Assembly (NCBI RefSeq): GCF_018320785.1
Contig: NC_054884.1
Span: forward strand, 21,887,667 to 21,951,666
Origin: Cheilinus undulatus
Taxonomy: Eukaryota > Chordata > Actinopteri > Labriformes > Labridae
Direction of reading: 5' to 3'
DNA: 64,000 nt
Shown here piece after piece: positions 29,096 to 38,965 of the stretch (position 1 is the first letter of the stretch; each line of letters opens with the position of its first letter). Under the pieces are notes generated by a model that saw only the letters and a program-made list of their open reading frames with translations, had not been told where the DNA came from and ran no database searches. The position numbers were made by a program, and so were the translations under genes.

Positions 29096-30050
29096 CGTGT
29101 TTTGATTAGAACTGTTAAATACCTTGAATCTTACCTTCAGCATTGAAAAAGAAGCTTTTGAAAAATTTGCTAGTTCTGTCAAATGGGTCAGCCTGGCACA
29201 CAGACATCTTGGAAGTGGTGCTTTGGAAACATAAAATCACATGACCAGTCACATGACTCACCAGGATGTTCATTAGGTGTCACATAGGGACTTCATGACT
29301 TAAAAATTAAAGATGAAGATTTACAAGGAAAATTACAGAACATTAAATGTAGCGTGACACCCGTGTCACGGTGGGTTCTTAAAGTGCTGATACAAAATTG
29401 AATTTAAAGTTTAAATTGAAGGTTTCTCCTCTATAAATATTAAAGATGAACAAATAATAGCCTTATAACCTTGTCTGTAAGGTTAATATGAAAAAAACAT
29501 TTGCAGGTAATCAGCATAGCATAAAGAGTAGAAACAACATAGGCATATGCCTACCATGATGAAATAACCTAGCTTACGTTTTTGTACATTAAATGTTTAT
29601 GGAGTTTGGACTTCAGAGATGCTGCAATGCTGATTTGTTTTTACTACATTTCAATAGATAGCTAACAAGGCTAGCCCAGATTGGAGTCTGTACGCTAAGC
29701 TATTGAGATATTGCAGTGTGTCTTAGATCACATTTAAGTACTAAATACTTAACATTTTGAGTGCAAGTGTGTGAAGTGTACAGTACAAAGAGAAAAATGT
29801 TTGCACATATACAACTGTCCATGAATTTGCATCCTCAGTGAAAGCCATATTGATTGTGTAGTGGATATTATGTGGTTAGCAGGCTTGTGTGCAAGCTAAC
29901 ATTAGCATCTGCTTGCTAACTTATGTGCAGATTTTAATCAAGGAAAGGGCTCTTAAGGTAAAATAAGTTTAGATAGATTGATAGATATGGGAACTCAGAA
30001 AGGGGGTTAAACCCTTGGCTTTAGAGGTACATGCACTTTTTCACAGGCCT
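29096..30050. other. intergenic, nothing recognised
   Basis: No gene or recognisable element. Confidence 0.45.
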
Positions 30051-30059
30051 ACATTTTAG

Positions 30060-30800
30060 ATATCATTTTAGATATATCTTATCGATGACAAGCTAAATTG
30101 GAAAAATCATATATCATTTGTATCCAATAAATTGGCAAAAAATATTGGGATTTTACGGCGTGTAAGACACATCTTGTCAAGGAAAAATCTAATGGATCTG
30201 TATTATACTATGGTTCATCCTTTCCTTTTTTTATGGTAATATAGTATGGGCCAATACATACAAAACTAATCTTCATTCCATTTTTCTATTGCAAAAAAAA
30301 TTTGTTAGAATCGTCACCTACTCAGAGTGGAATGCTCATACTGCTCAATTATTTCAAAGCCTACTAATATTAAATATATTTGATATAAATATTATGCAAA
30401 TAGGCACTATTGTTTTTCAGTACCTTCATAATTTACTTCCTGAATCTTTCAATGGCTTTTTTGTGACTAGGTCTGATATCCACCAGTATGATACCAGATC
30501 TATTGATCTTTTCCATAGTCCATTCTATAGAACCAGCCTTGGACAGTTTTCAACCAGGTTCAGAGGCCCAGTAATTTGGAACAGATTTTCTGCCTCACTC
30601 CGCAGTCACACTTCTATTTTTGCCTTCAAAAGAGATCTTAAACAAACGCTTTTAACTGCATATAGCAATTTTTAAGTGCGTTGTACTACGGCACAAAAAT
30701 TGTTTTCCTGTAAACTGTATTATGTTCCTGCTTTTAACTTTGAGAATACGAATTTGTTGATATTTTTCCCTGACAGGGAAAAAAACCTTTACCTTTACCT
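30060..30800 (+). mobile_element. LINE 3' fragment (reverse transcriptase C-terminal region)
   Basis: Frames with one break near 30285 give DDKLNWKNHISFVSNKLAK, LYYTMVHPFLFYGNIVWANT, then a 128-codon frame (30289-30675) with QKKFVRIVTYS, YDTRS and FRGPVIWNRFSASLR. These are typical of the C-terminal part of CR1/L2/Rex-type non-LTR polymerases. The 3' end carries CTTTACCTTTACC, a short-repeat tail. 5'-truncated, as usual for LINE copies. Confidence 0.75.
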
Positions 30801-33590
30801 AAGAAAATAAATGATATATTTTATTTCATATCAAAAATAATAAAGTAAATAAAAACATGTATGAATGTAATTCAGTGTCAAAACATCATTTGAGACATTT
30901 CTTTGCCTATTTAAGTTTAAAGAATGGTTTATAATATTGATAGTCAAATACTCCAGTGTTACTATCTGACACAATAACATCTGTTTCTGAAAAGATACTG
31001 TTAATATCCATTCATCTTCTTCGCCACAGAGCAGCCATATTATCTCGTATACATGCACTTTGCAGCAGTACATCTCAAAGTTACTGATAAGCTGCTCCAT
31101 CTGTGCTTATACTGCTGATCATCTCAGACAAACATCCTACCAAACAAAGCTTAATAATGAATGCTCTCTGCCAGCAGGGGGCCATCCATGATTCTTTCTG
31201 CACTGTTGTTTTTATTCTTAAACACTGAGTCTCATTCATACGCATTGCTTCAGCCAATCACGTCAAAACTGTTCTCATCATCCAAAACAGCTGAGCTCAG
31301 TTTCATTCAGTTTTTTTTCTGTCTAATCGGGATGTGCAGCTTGGCCCCGCTGGGAGAGCATCATTAGCACAGCACATCATGCTTATGCATTTTAAAGATG
31401 TCAGGCTTAACAGCTAATTTATATTCCTGAGAAGAAACTCTTGCAAGAGCTACTTGATAACACCAGCTGCCATGATATTTATGGAAACATTTTCTGTATG
31501 CTTTTAGAGCAAGGTCAGTGGAAAATGAAAAAAATTCAAAGAGCCTACAGAACTCAAGAGGACTTAATACGCTGATGAGACCAAACTCAAAGCTCAAAAA
31601 GTGAAAATGTGCAACTTTTATGCCTCATAAGCTTTGAAAACACCTAGGCCAATACAGTGCAGTGTGTGATGGAGGGCAAGCCTTGCTATTTTTTCATCTT
31701 TTTGTGGATATTTTCTTTTAAAGAAAGCCTGCCATAAATTTACAATTTTAAGAGCAGAAGACAAGGACATTGTACTGAAGTTTAATTTACATAGTTTTTT
31801 AAAGCTTTCTAAGTATGTAGATTAAGAATGACTCAGCTTTCATAAATTTTTACCATCTTTTCTGTCACCACCAGTGTTAAAGTGCACATTAAGATTGCTG
31901 TAGATCTATCCAACCATTATCCAAACCCCTTGTTCCATTCAGGGTTTGCAAGAGGGCATTTACTTGCAATGATGGTTTATCAGCCCCTTTTAACTGATGA
32001 TAGGTGATTATTGAAATGTGCTGCTGTTGCAAGTAGCTAGCGTTAGCTAGTTACAGATGCTATCATTAGCTAGCAAGCTTAAACACTGTAAGACCAAACA
32101 GTTGAAGGTTGTTAAAAAGAAAAAAATCAGTTGCAATAACTTAAAATTTGGAAATGACAATTTCAGTTCTATTTTTCTGAGATGATTATACACAATTTTT
32201 TGACAATCATCCCTCAATCTGCATCGTTTTCCCAGAATGCCTTTGGACATAGACACTTTTGCACCATGAGTGAAGTTGCTGACTCAGTAAGATAACTCCT
32301 GTTTGTGAAAAGCAACTATCATACCCACTGAATAGGATAGTGAGCATCATGGAAGAAGACTTCTTGGTTCAGTGTGCCCTTTTCTGCAGCTGTTGCTTGG
32401 TCACATACGTTGGCCTAGCTTGAGTGGCATAAGTAATCAAGATTCAATTATATGACAGAAATAAAGGAAAACTGCTGTGTAAGTGCAGTGAGGAACATGT
32501 AGCTTTATAAAGAAAAACTGTCAATTGGAGATGGAATTAAACTGATTTTTTAAAATGTAGTAAAATTTCAACAGTGTAGTTTAACTTTAAACAAGACAGG
32601 TAAAAACCTAGTATATGGCTGACTGCAACTATCTGGGATGTCCGTTGAAATGCCTGGCTGGCAGAGTGATTTTGTCCTCATTGTTATTTTTTGAGCCAAA
32701 TTTATTGTGGCCACCTAAATATACCTAGCTACATGATGTCCTCTCTCTCTCTGTTTCTCCTCTTAAGAAAGCTTTTCTCTGTGTACATATGAAACACTAC
32801 AGAGACACATGTCAGACTTCACTGATAGAGACCTGGTCACTCAACATTAATTTTTTTTGTCAGATATAAGTCTTTAGTAAGTTTATACTGAAATTAAATC
32901 ATTAACTGTTATTGAAGTGTTTATTCTAAAATGAAATGAAAACTGCAGCAGGTTTCATGAACATTCCTAATTCTCCTCAGACAGGTGTGTAAGGGTCTTA
33001 ATATGTGTAAAATTAAGGTGAATTTCTACTTTAGTGTTCCTGTCCTTTTTTATATTTGTAATCTATAAACAGCACATTTATCATATTACCTGCCAATAAA
33101 GAAGAGCCAAACATTAAAGTTACGTTCTCTTAACAATGCAAATGAAGAGGTTTTAACATTTATTTGTTCCCCATAAACATATAGTATTAAGGAAATATTT
33201 ACGAAATATTTACACTCCTGCACACACGGCTCACGCAGGCGACAGAGATACACACAGCTGAAGCGAACACACACACCGCTGACGTGCTGGTCCTCCATGG
33301 TCAAAGAGGAGCTTTAAGAGGAGAAAGTTCTGCAGTTTATCCTCCAGTACTGTGAAACTTTTTCCCTCAACAGATAGAATCCTGAAGTCTACACTACCAA
33401 CATGTGCGTTTGTGTGTGTCACTTGAAAGCAGACAAGGGGGAGAGGAGTGCTGCTGTGCTCTGGATTCAACAACAGTGGTCCAGGTCAGAGTAAACAGCA
33501 GCGGTCTTACAGCAACATCTAAGCTAACAGCTGCAGCAAACGGCGGACAACATGGACAAGCCCATCGCCACGATCGGAAAGCCATGCCGA
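30801..33590. other. intergenic, nothing recognised
   Basis: Contains AGCTAG-rich spots (32035-32080). Reading frames at 30831, 31161, 31364 and 33086 show no domain features. Confidence 0.5.
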
Positions 33591-33814
33591 AACAGACCGA
33601 GAGTAGACTAAGAACATTTTTTTCTGTCACATAAAGCTTTCAGTGTTGCTCTCTGTGCTTTTTTGGATGAGACACAACGTATGGTTGAGACAGAAGCACC
33701 ATTGTGGCTCAATCCCAGCTAATGACTAGCAGGACTGCTAGAGTCATTAGTTGGGACACAACAACTCATTAGCTGTTTGAAAAAACTACCCCCTTCCTGT
33801 AACTTTCTCGTAAT

Positions 33815-33848
<34 letters not shown>

Positions 33849-34300
33849 GGGGGGGGGGGGGTCTGACTGTGATTAAGAAATCTGTTGGCCTGGCTAAGGC
33901 CATGCTAACATTCAGCTAGCAGCCGTAAATACAAGTACCCCTTTCCCCCTTTAGTTATCACACACTCACGTTGAAGCAGGTTGGCAGAAGAGCAAAAACA
34001 CCCTTTCTGTTATAGAAAGCTTTTAGTGTTGCTGTCTTCACTTGTTTAAATAAAGAAATGTCCAGTTTTGACAAAGTGCTGCTGTGACTTAGTCAGAGCT
34101 AATCGCTACATGAGCAGCCGTTGTCCACAAGCATTGACACAAGAAGTTACCTTTTCCCCCTCAGCTATCACATGGCAATCATACCAAAGCAGGTCAGCAG
34201 GGGAGTAAAAAACATCTTTCCCAACATGAAAAGCTTATAGGGTTGTTTTTATTCTTTGTCATACATAAATGTGGCCCAGTTCTGGTGAAATAAAGGCTAA
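33590..34300 (-). pseudogene. three tandem RecQ-helicase-like modules
   Basis: Three related units on the - strand centred near 33640, 34020 and 34235. The middle one reads VFALLPTCFNVS, close to the Walker A stretch VFALLPTGFGKS of RecQ-type helicases. The others read VLSLLSVCFGM and TPLLTCFGM after AAAGATGTTT (KDVF). Each is preceded by TTTATTTAAA-type sequence encoding LLK and followed by GTGATARCTRARGGGG. All have stops or frameshifts. A (GT)n(G)n tract lies at 33818-33861. Confidence 0.45.
33818..33861. repeat. (GT)n(G)n microsatellite
   Basis: About 28 bases of GT followed by a 16-base G run. Confidence 0.95.
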
Positions 34301-34302
34301 AG

Positions 34303-34835
34303 TATTTTGGCCCCATTCACATGGAACCGAATTCAGGTGTATACACAAAAGTTTTTTGTCGGATCGGCGTTTCATCCACTCGGAAACAGCGTTTCGGGTG
34401 ACTGTAAACGATACTTTTTAAAACCGGGTCCCAGAGTGCATAAATCCGTATACGACTGCCGTTTCGTCTCTGTGTGGGTGTGTATCCGCATATTTCTTGA
34501 AACGATTACGTCACACGCTACGCTATGCCCTGTAGCTCTCTTAACACGCTGGACGGGTCTGGCCAAAACAATAATGGCTGATTACATGGTTGTGTTCGTG
34601 CAACCTTTATACGCATGCTCTGTACTCTTCTTCTGTCTTTTGGTGCATTTCTGGGGCAGGGTTACAGCGCCACTTACTGGCTTGGCATAAGCACTGCATT
34701 GTTTTCATTCGTTTTCGGTGGTTTCGCTTTTACATGGATATTTCCTGAAATGTTTCTGTCTTTACGGAAAACTTTTCCAAAACGAAACGGCAGTATAGCG
34801 TTTTCGGTTCCGTGTGAACAGGGCCTTAAAGCAGT
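34303..34835. mobile_element. hAT-like MITE, ~530 bp
   Basis: Left GGCCCCATTCACATGGAACC and, reversed from the right end, GGCCCTGTTCACACGGAACC form terminal inverted repeats. CG-rich CGTTTTCG-type interior, as in common fish hAT-type MITEs. A possible 8-bp target duplication is TAAAGTAT at 34299-34306 with TAAAGCAG at 34828-34835 (6 of 8). It splits a copy of the repeat that carries the helicase-like module (ATGGCTGCCTCC on one side, CAGAACTGGGCCAC on the other). Confidence 0.65.
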
Positions 34836-35300
34836 GGAGGCAGCCATTAGAGGACTTTCAGTGCAAGTAAACCCCACCCATAGTGCAACTCTGTATGTAT
34901 GGCTCTAGTTAACAAAGTGGAGGCAGCCATTAGTGACAGCATTCAGTACAAGCAAATGCATCTCTGTATTATATGGCTCATACAAAATCATCACTCACTC
35001 AGTCACTGAGACAGTCAGTCAGTATACGGACAGAGCCATATGTAGGGCTGACCTCAGCAGTCAGCCAAAAAGTCCTTAAACTGACTTAAATGTAAGAGTA
35101 AAATTGAGATGATATAACTTGAAGGTGCTAATTACTGGCATCAAGTAGATGATTTTACTTAAAGATTGCCATCTACTATGAAATGGATTTACTTGTGCTC
35201 CTTCCTTAGTTATTTGTAAATCTCACTTAATTTATCAAGTTTTAATTACAAAATATTTTAAATTACTTAAACTCAAGTGCAAGTACACAACACTAAAAAG
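34836..35300 (-). repeat. 5' part of the helicase-module repeat
   Basis: On the - strand: GTACTTGCACTTGAGTTTAA near 35290, AT-rich sequence, then two ATGGCTGCCTCCAC copies near 34930 and 34855. The copy at 62700-63060 has the same order (GTACTCAAGTAAG, then ATGGCTGCCTCCAG, then the helicase-like frame), so this is one element type. Confidence 0.45.
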
Positions 35301-36736
35301 GCTTTTGCAAATTCTAGACACAATATTTACAGTGGAAAAATGTTTAAACATACAGATAAATGCCGCTGACACCTACCCCCTGGCCTTTCAGACATAAAGA
35401 ATAACTTTAGAAAGAGTCAGTCTCTATGATGGTGGACTCATTCACATTTGCAGGTCTTAATGAGATCACTGCTTTAATCTGAGTCTTTTTTTATAACCAG
35501 CTAAAACACAAACTAATTCAACTCAGAGTCCAGTCTCAATGTGCAATGGTAAAATAAACATTTTTAAAGATACAATCATGTTTTTTCAGTGAATATTTGA
35601 ATGTTTTTCACCAAACACCAACAACAATACAATTGTTTTATTTAAAAATACAGAGTGAATGCTGCTTTCTAACCATGGCTGAAAATAGATTTTATATGTC
35701 AACACTCCAAAAAGCAGGCGAATGACTGTGTATGATATCCAGTGTTAAAAAATCATACTTTTGTGACTCATCCCTCCACAGGGGCCAATCAGTTTCCAGC
35801 TGTTCTCAGCAGTCCAGCAATCACAGGCCTTTAAACTTTACTACAACTGGCACGAATCCTATAAAACTTGTTTACCTCTGCTTCTACTTTCATTCGACAT
35901 TATATGTAAATGAATGTGATGCAAAAAAATATATTTGTCTGTTCAGGGGTTTTGTCAAGCTCAAATAAATGATCAAATTAAATTCAAATGAAGCTCGAAC
36001 AGCCTAATTAACAATGGTACTTCCTTTTATTTCACAGGAGTAAACACACCACCTGACAACAGCATGTAAAGCTAAAATGAGAAAGACAAAGAGAAAGGCT
36101 CAAATCCTCACTTCAGTACTAAACACCAGTTTGTTTGTTTTAAATATGTACAAAGAGCGCAGGAATATCAGCCCCACGCGCACTTTTCTTGATTGTAAAA
36201 GGAGAGCGCGAAATAAATACATTTTTATTTTACATTTATGTTTAATATAAACAAATACCTGCCGTACGAATTGCACTTGTCGATGGTCGTGAGGTAAAAC
36301 GGTGAAACACTTAGTTAACATTACAGGAGTACACTGACAAATGCCTCGCGCTCGTCCAAGCTTATAAATAAATAGAATAGTTTGTTACGGTGCGCCTGAG
36401 GGGTCATTTTTAGGGGAAATTGCTCGTTTAAGGATACTTAAATCGCTTAAATATACTGTCTTTTAAATGCAGCATGAACTTAAGAAAAACTAACTGCAGG
36501 AGTCCTTTTGGTGCATTAAGCCCATCCATTTTGGGCTGTTTAATAATTCTGCTGAATTAGATTTTGGAATATCTAATGGCCTAGTTTGGGGGATTAAATC
36601 AATTTGTCCGACTCCTTATCAATAAATATGGCTTTAAAAAATAAAAGACAAAAATAATACCAATAAAACTACAAGGTACGGCTCGCGCGCCCCTTCCTTC
36701 AGTAATCCTTAAAAAAAAAGTTCTGTTTTTTTTCCT
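35301..36736 (-). other. adrb1 3' flank including 3' UTR
   Basis: No other gene. The first ~0.5-0.7 kb below 36737 is probably adrb1 3' UTR (candidate poly(A) signals listed). The rest shows nothing recognised. Confidence 0.5.
36224..36229 (-). promoter_or_regulatory. candidate adrb1 poly(A) signal
   Basis: TTTATT on the + strand reads AATAAA on the - strand, about 510 bases beyond the adrb1 stop. A second candidate lies at 36026-36031. Either would give a 3' UTR of roughly 0.5-0.7 kb. Which is used cannot be seen from sequence. Confidence 0.35.
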
Positions 36737-37927
36737 TCACAGCTGTGATTCAGGGTTAGATAGCTTTACGCCCCCCACCAGGCTGCTGTCACTGTTGTCC
36801 AAGACTCCACAGTCCGACCACATCCCCAGCGCCCCGGGCTCCAGAGCCGTGACGAACCCGCCGGAGCATCGGGACAGGTCGCAGGAGCTGATGTGCAGCC
36901 TGCGGTCTGCCTGCCTCGGACAGCACAGCAGCCTCTTAAACGCTTTCCTGAAGTCCGGGCTTCGGCAGTATATAATGGGGTTAAAGGCTGAGTTCACGTA
37001 CCCCAACCAGTTTAAGAACACGAAAAGGTTCTTGTCCACCACCTCTGCGCTAAACACCCGCACCACGTTCACAATAAAGAAAGGCAGCCAGCACAGAGTG
37101 AACGTCCCCATAATGATGCCCAGGGTTTTTAGCGCCTTCTGCTCCCTGAGCGCGAGGATTTTAGACGGCTTCTTCTTGCACTTGGAGGTCAGTCCCGTTA
37201 AGGTGTTGTGAAACCTGCCTTCGCACTTGTCAATCTTCCTTAGTTGCTTTTTCGCCTCCCTGTACACGCGGGCGTAAACAAAAATCATGACCAGAAGAGG
37301 AATGTAAAACGAAATGATGGATGAGGAGATGGCGTAAGCTCTGTTCGTGACAAAGTCGCAACATTCCGGGTCCTCGTAGCAGGTTGTGTCCACGCTGTCC
37401 CGAGACCAGTGCATGAGAATGGGGAGAAATGACACGAGCGCAGAAATGGCCCACACTATGCACACCACCGCTTTGGCGCGAGCTTTGGTTAACAAGCATT
37501 GGTAGCGGAAAGGCGACGTGATGGCCACGTATCTGTCTATTGCGATAACGCACAGGGTCTCGATGCTGGCTGTGACGCAGAGGACATCCACAGAGATCCA
37601 GAACTCACAGAAAAAGGAGCCGTACTGCCACGAGCCGCGCACCTCGAGCGCGGCGCCAAACGGCACCACGAGCAGTCCCATGATGAGGTCCGCGCTCGCC
37701 AGAGACACAATAAAGACATTAGTGAGCGTCTGCAGCCTCTGCGTCCTGGCTATGGCTACAATCACTAGAATATTCCCAAATACGATGAACAGGACGATAA
37801 AACCCATCACCAGGCTCATCCCCACCATCCACTGCTCGGACGCGGAGGAAGCAGAGTCCGGTGCGTCCAACGCGTCCAACGAGTCATTCTGGAAGTTCAC
37901 CGGAGAGGACGCGCCACCGTCCCCCAT
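36737..37927 (-). CDS. adrb1: adrb1, beta-1 adrenergic receptor (single exon, complete)
   Basis: Class A GPCR for adrenaline and noradrenaline, coupling through Gs to cAMP at the plasma membrane. The 396-residue product has seven hydrophobic segments. Amine-receptor hallmarks: Asp114 in TM3 (ISVDVLC), DRY at 131-133, TM5 serines 202, 203 and 206, CWLP at 279-282, Asn306 in TM7, NPIIY at 316-320, and Cys335-336 as probable palmitoylation site. Cys107 can pair with the extracellular loop 2 cysteines 183/189/190; Asn14 is an N-glycosylation sequon. Beta-1 rather than beta-2 or beta-3 is indicated by VRGSW, the DSSL motif near the C-terminus and the conserved neighbours. It lacks the Pro/Gly-rich loop 3 insert of mammals, and ends ESQL, a class I PDZ-ligand-like tail (human ends ESKV). 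The start at 37927 (MGDGG) is preferred; an in-frame Met lies 68 codons upstream. Intronless, as expected for ADRB1. Confidence 0.95.
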   Translation of the reverse strand: MGDGGASSPVNFQNDSLDALDAPDSASSASEQWMVGMSLVMGFIVLFIVFGNILVIVAIARTQRLQTLTNVFIVSLASADLIMGLLVVPFGAALEVRGSWQYGSFFCEFWISVDVLCVTASIETLCVIAIDRYVAITSPFRYQCLLTKARAKAVVCIVWAISALVSFLPILMHWSRDSVDTTCYEDPECCDFVTNRAYAISSSIISFYIPLLVMIFVYARVYREAKKQLRKIDKCEGRFHNTLTGLTSKCKKKPSKILALREQKALKTLGIIMGTFTLCWLPFFIVNVVRVFSAEVVDKNLFVFLNWLGYVNSAFNPIIYCRSPDFRKAFKRLLCCPRQADRRLHISSCDLSRCSGGFVTALEPGALGMWSDCGVLDNSDSSLVGGVKLSNPESQL

Positions 37928-38190
37928 GACGGGCTGCTGCGCTGGGTGTAGGACCAGGTCGGGTTCATCCAGGCAAGTGCAAGGCAGCCTTTTTCCTGAC
38001 TGCACGAGCCACAGCTCTCGCGCTCCAACTCCACCTGGAGCTCCTCTATCTCTGTCTAAGCCTGCGCGAGCTGCTGCACTGGCTGGGACATCAGAGCAGG
38101 CGGTGACATCAGAGCTCTCAGGACCAATCAACGCCGCTCAGCAAAGTCCCAACAATGAAGCTGATGAGGCACACTGCACCTGGGACTTCA
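37928..38190 (-). promoter_or_regulatory. adrb1 5' UTR / promoter-proximal region
   Basis: GC-rich, CpG-containing stretch directly upstream of the chosen adrb1 start, unlike the AT-rich surroundings. It holds CCAAT at 38123-38127 (+ strand) and two close copies of ACATCAGAG near 38087 and 38105; the second lies in TGACATCA, one base from a cAMP-response element. No TATA box was recognised. Assignment as promoter is by position and composition only. Confidence 0.35.
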
Positions 38191-38807
38191 AAGATTTACA
38201 AGTTAAACATGAATAACAATTAAAGTTGAAAGAACTCTTTGGCAGGTATTTCATTAAGTCTGCTTTTGACACACAAATTTATGGAGTATTAAAAGAAAAA
38301 TGCCTCATTAAAAAAACATCAGTCTTATAAGCTTTTATGACTGCTGAGAATGATGTATTTGTTCTCAATTTAATATGATGACTGCTTCTCTTCCCAAACT
38401 TTCTCTTTTATGTAGAATAGTTTTCACACTCCATAGTTCTTCATGTAGTGTTAGTTTTTTAATGATGTTAAAAGCTGGGGGTTCTTTATTAAAACTTTTT
38501 TGTTTGCTATTTTCTGTAGTACATTTATTGTATAGTGTGATTAATACATTTTGTTCAGAAGTTTATTTCCCTGATATAGATGGTTATCCATTGCTGTGTC
38601 TCAATTCAGGGGTAGCATCCTTTGAAGGAGCCAGCTTTTGTAGCCTGCTCAGTTCCCCTTATACCCACCTGAAATAAGACAGCCCGGTCTACAGTTGTGA
38701 CACCAGCTGTCCCTTTCATCTCAAAGCAACCTGAAAAGTTGCATCAGACCTAGCATACTTACCCAGTTATTTCATATATAATTTGACTTACATTTAAAAT
38801 TGTACAG
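38191..38807. other. adrb1 upstream flank
   Basis: Near 38597-38650 TCTCAATTCAGGGGTAGCAT and CCTTTGAAGGAGCC resemble the end of a hAT-type fish repeat; the 100-codon frame at 38375-38677 overlaps it and has no domain. Confidence 0.3.
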
Positions 38808-38965
38808 ATGGCCCAGTGATTAGGTTGCACCCTATGTAAGGTAGTCCAGGTTCAGCTCCAGCCTGTGGCTCCTTGCCCACATGTCTCTCCCCTGCTCCCT
38901 TATACCTGTTTCCAACTCTATCCACTGTCCTCCTCTATAAAATAAAGGCATAAATATAAATAATT
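38808..38965 (+). repeat. tRNA-derived SINE
   Basis: A box-like TGATTAGGTTG near 38817 and B box GGTTCAGCTCC at 38849-38859 show the RNA polymerase III promoter. The body CACATGTCTCTCCCCTGCTC and CTATCCACTGTCCTCCTCTA lead to the tail AAAATAAAGGC. The same tail is at 1-75, and a - strand copy at 57180-57345. Confidence 0.75.

Noticed and set aside
37518..38216. 232-codon open frame on the + strand opposite adrb1
   Set aside because: It is the mirror of the GC-rich adrb1 coding strand, has no domain, and the opposite frame is a full, conserved receptor.
38817..38890. Possible tRNA gene (A and B box)
   Set aside because: No cloverleaf or anticodon arm can be formed; the boxes belong to a SINE with further copies in the window.
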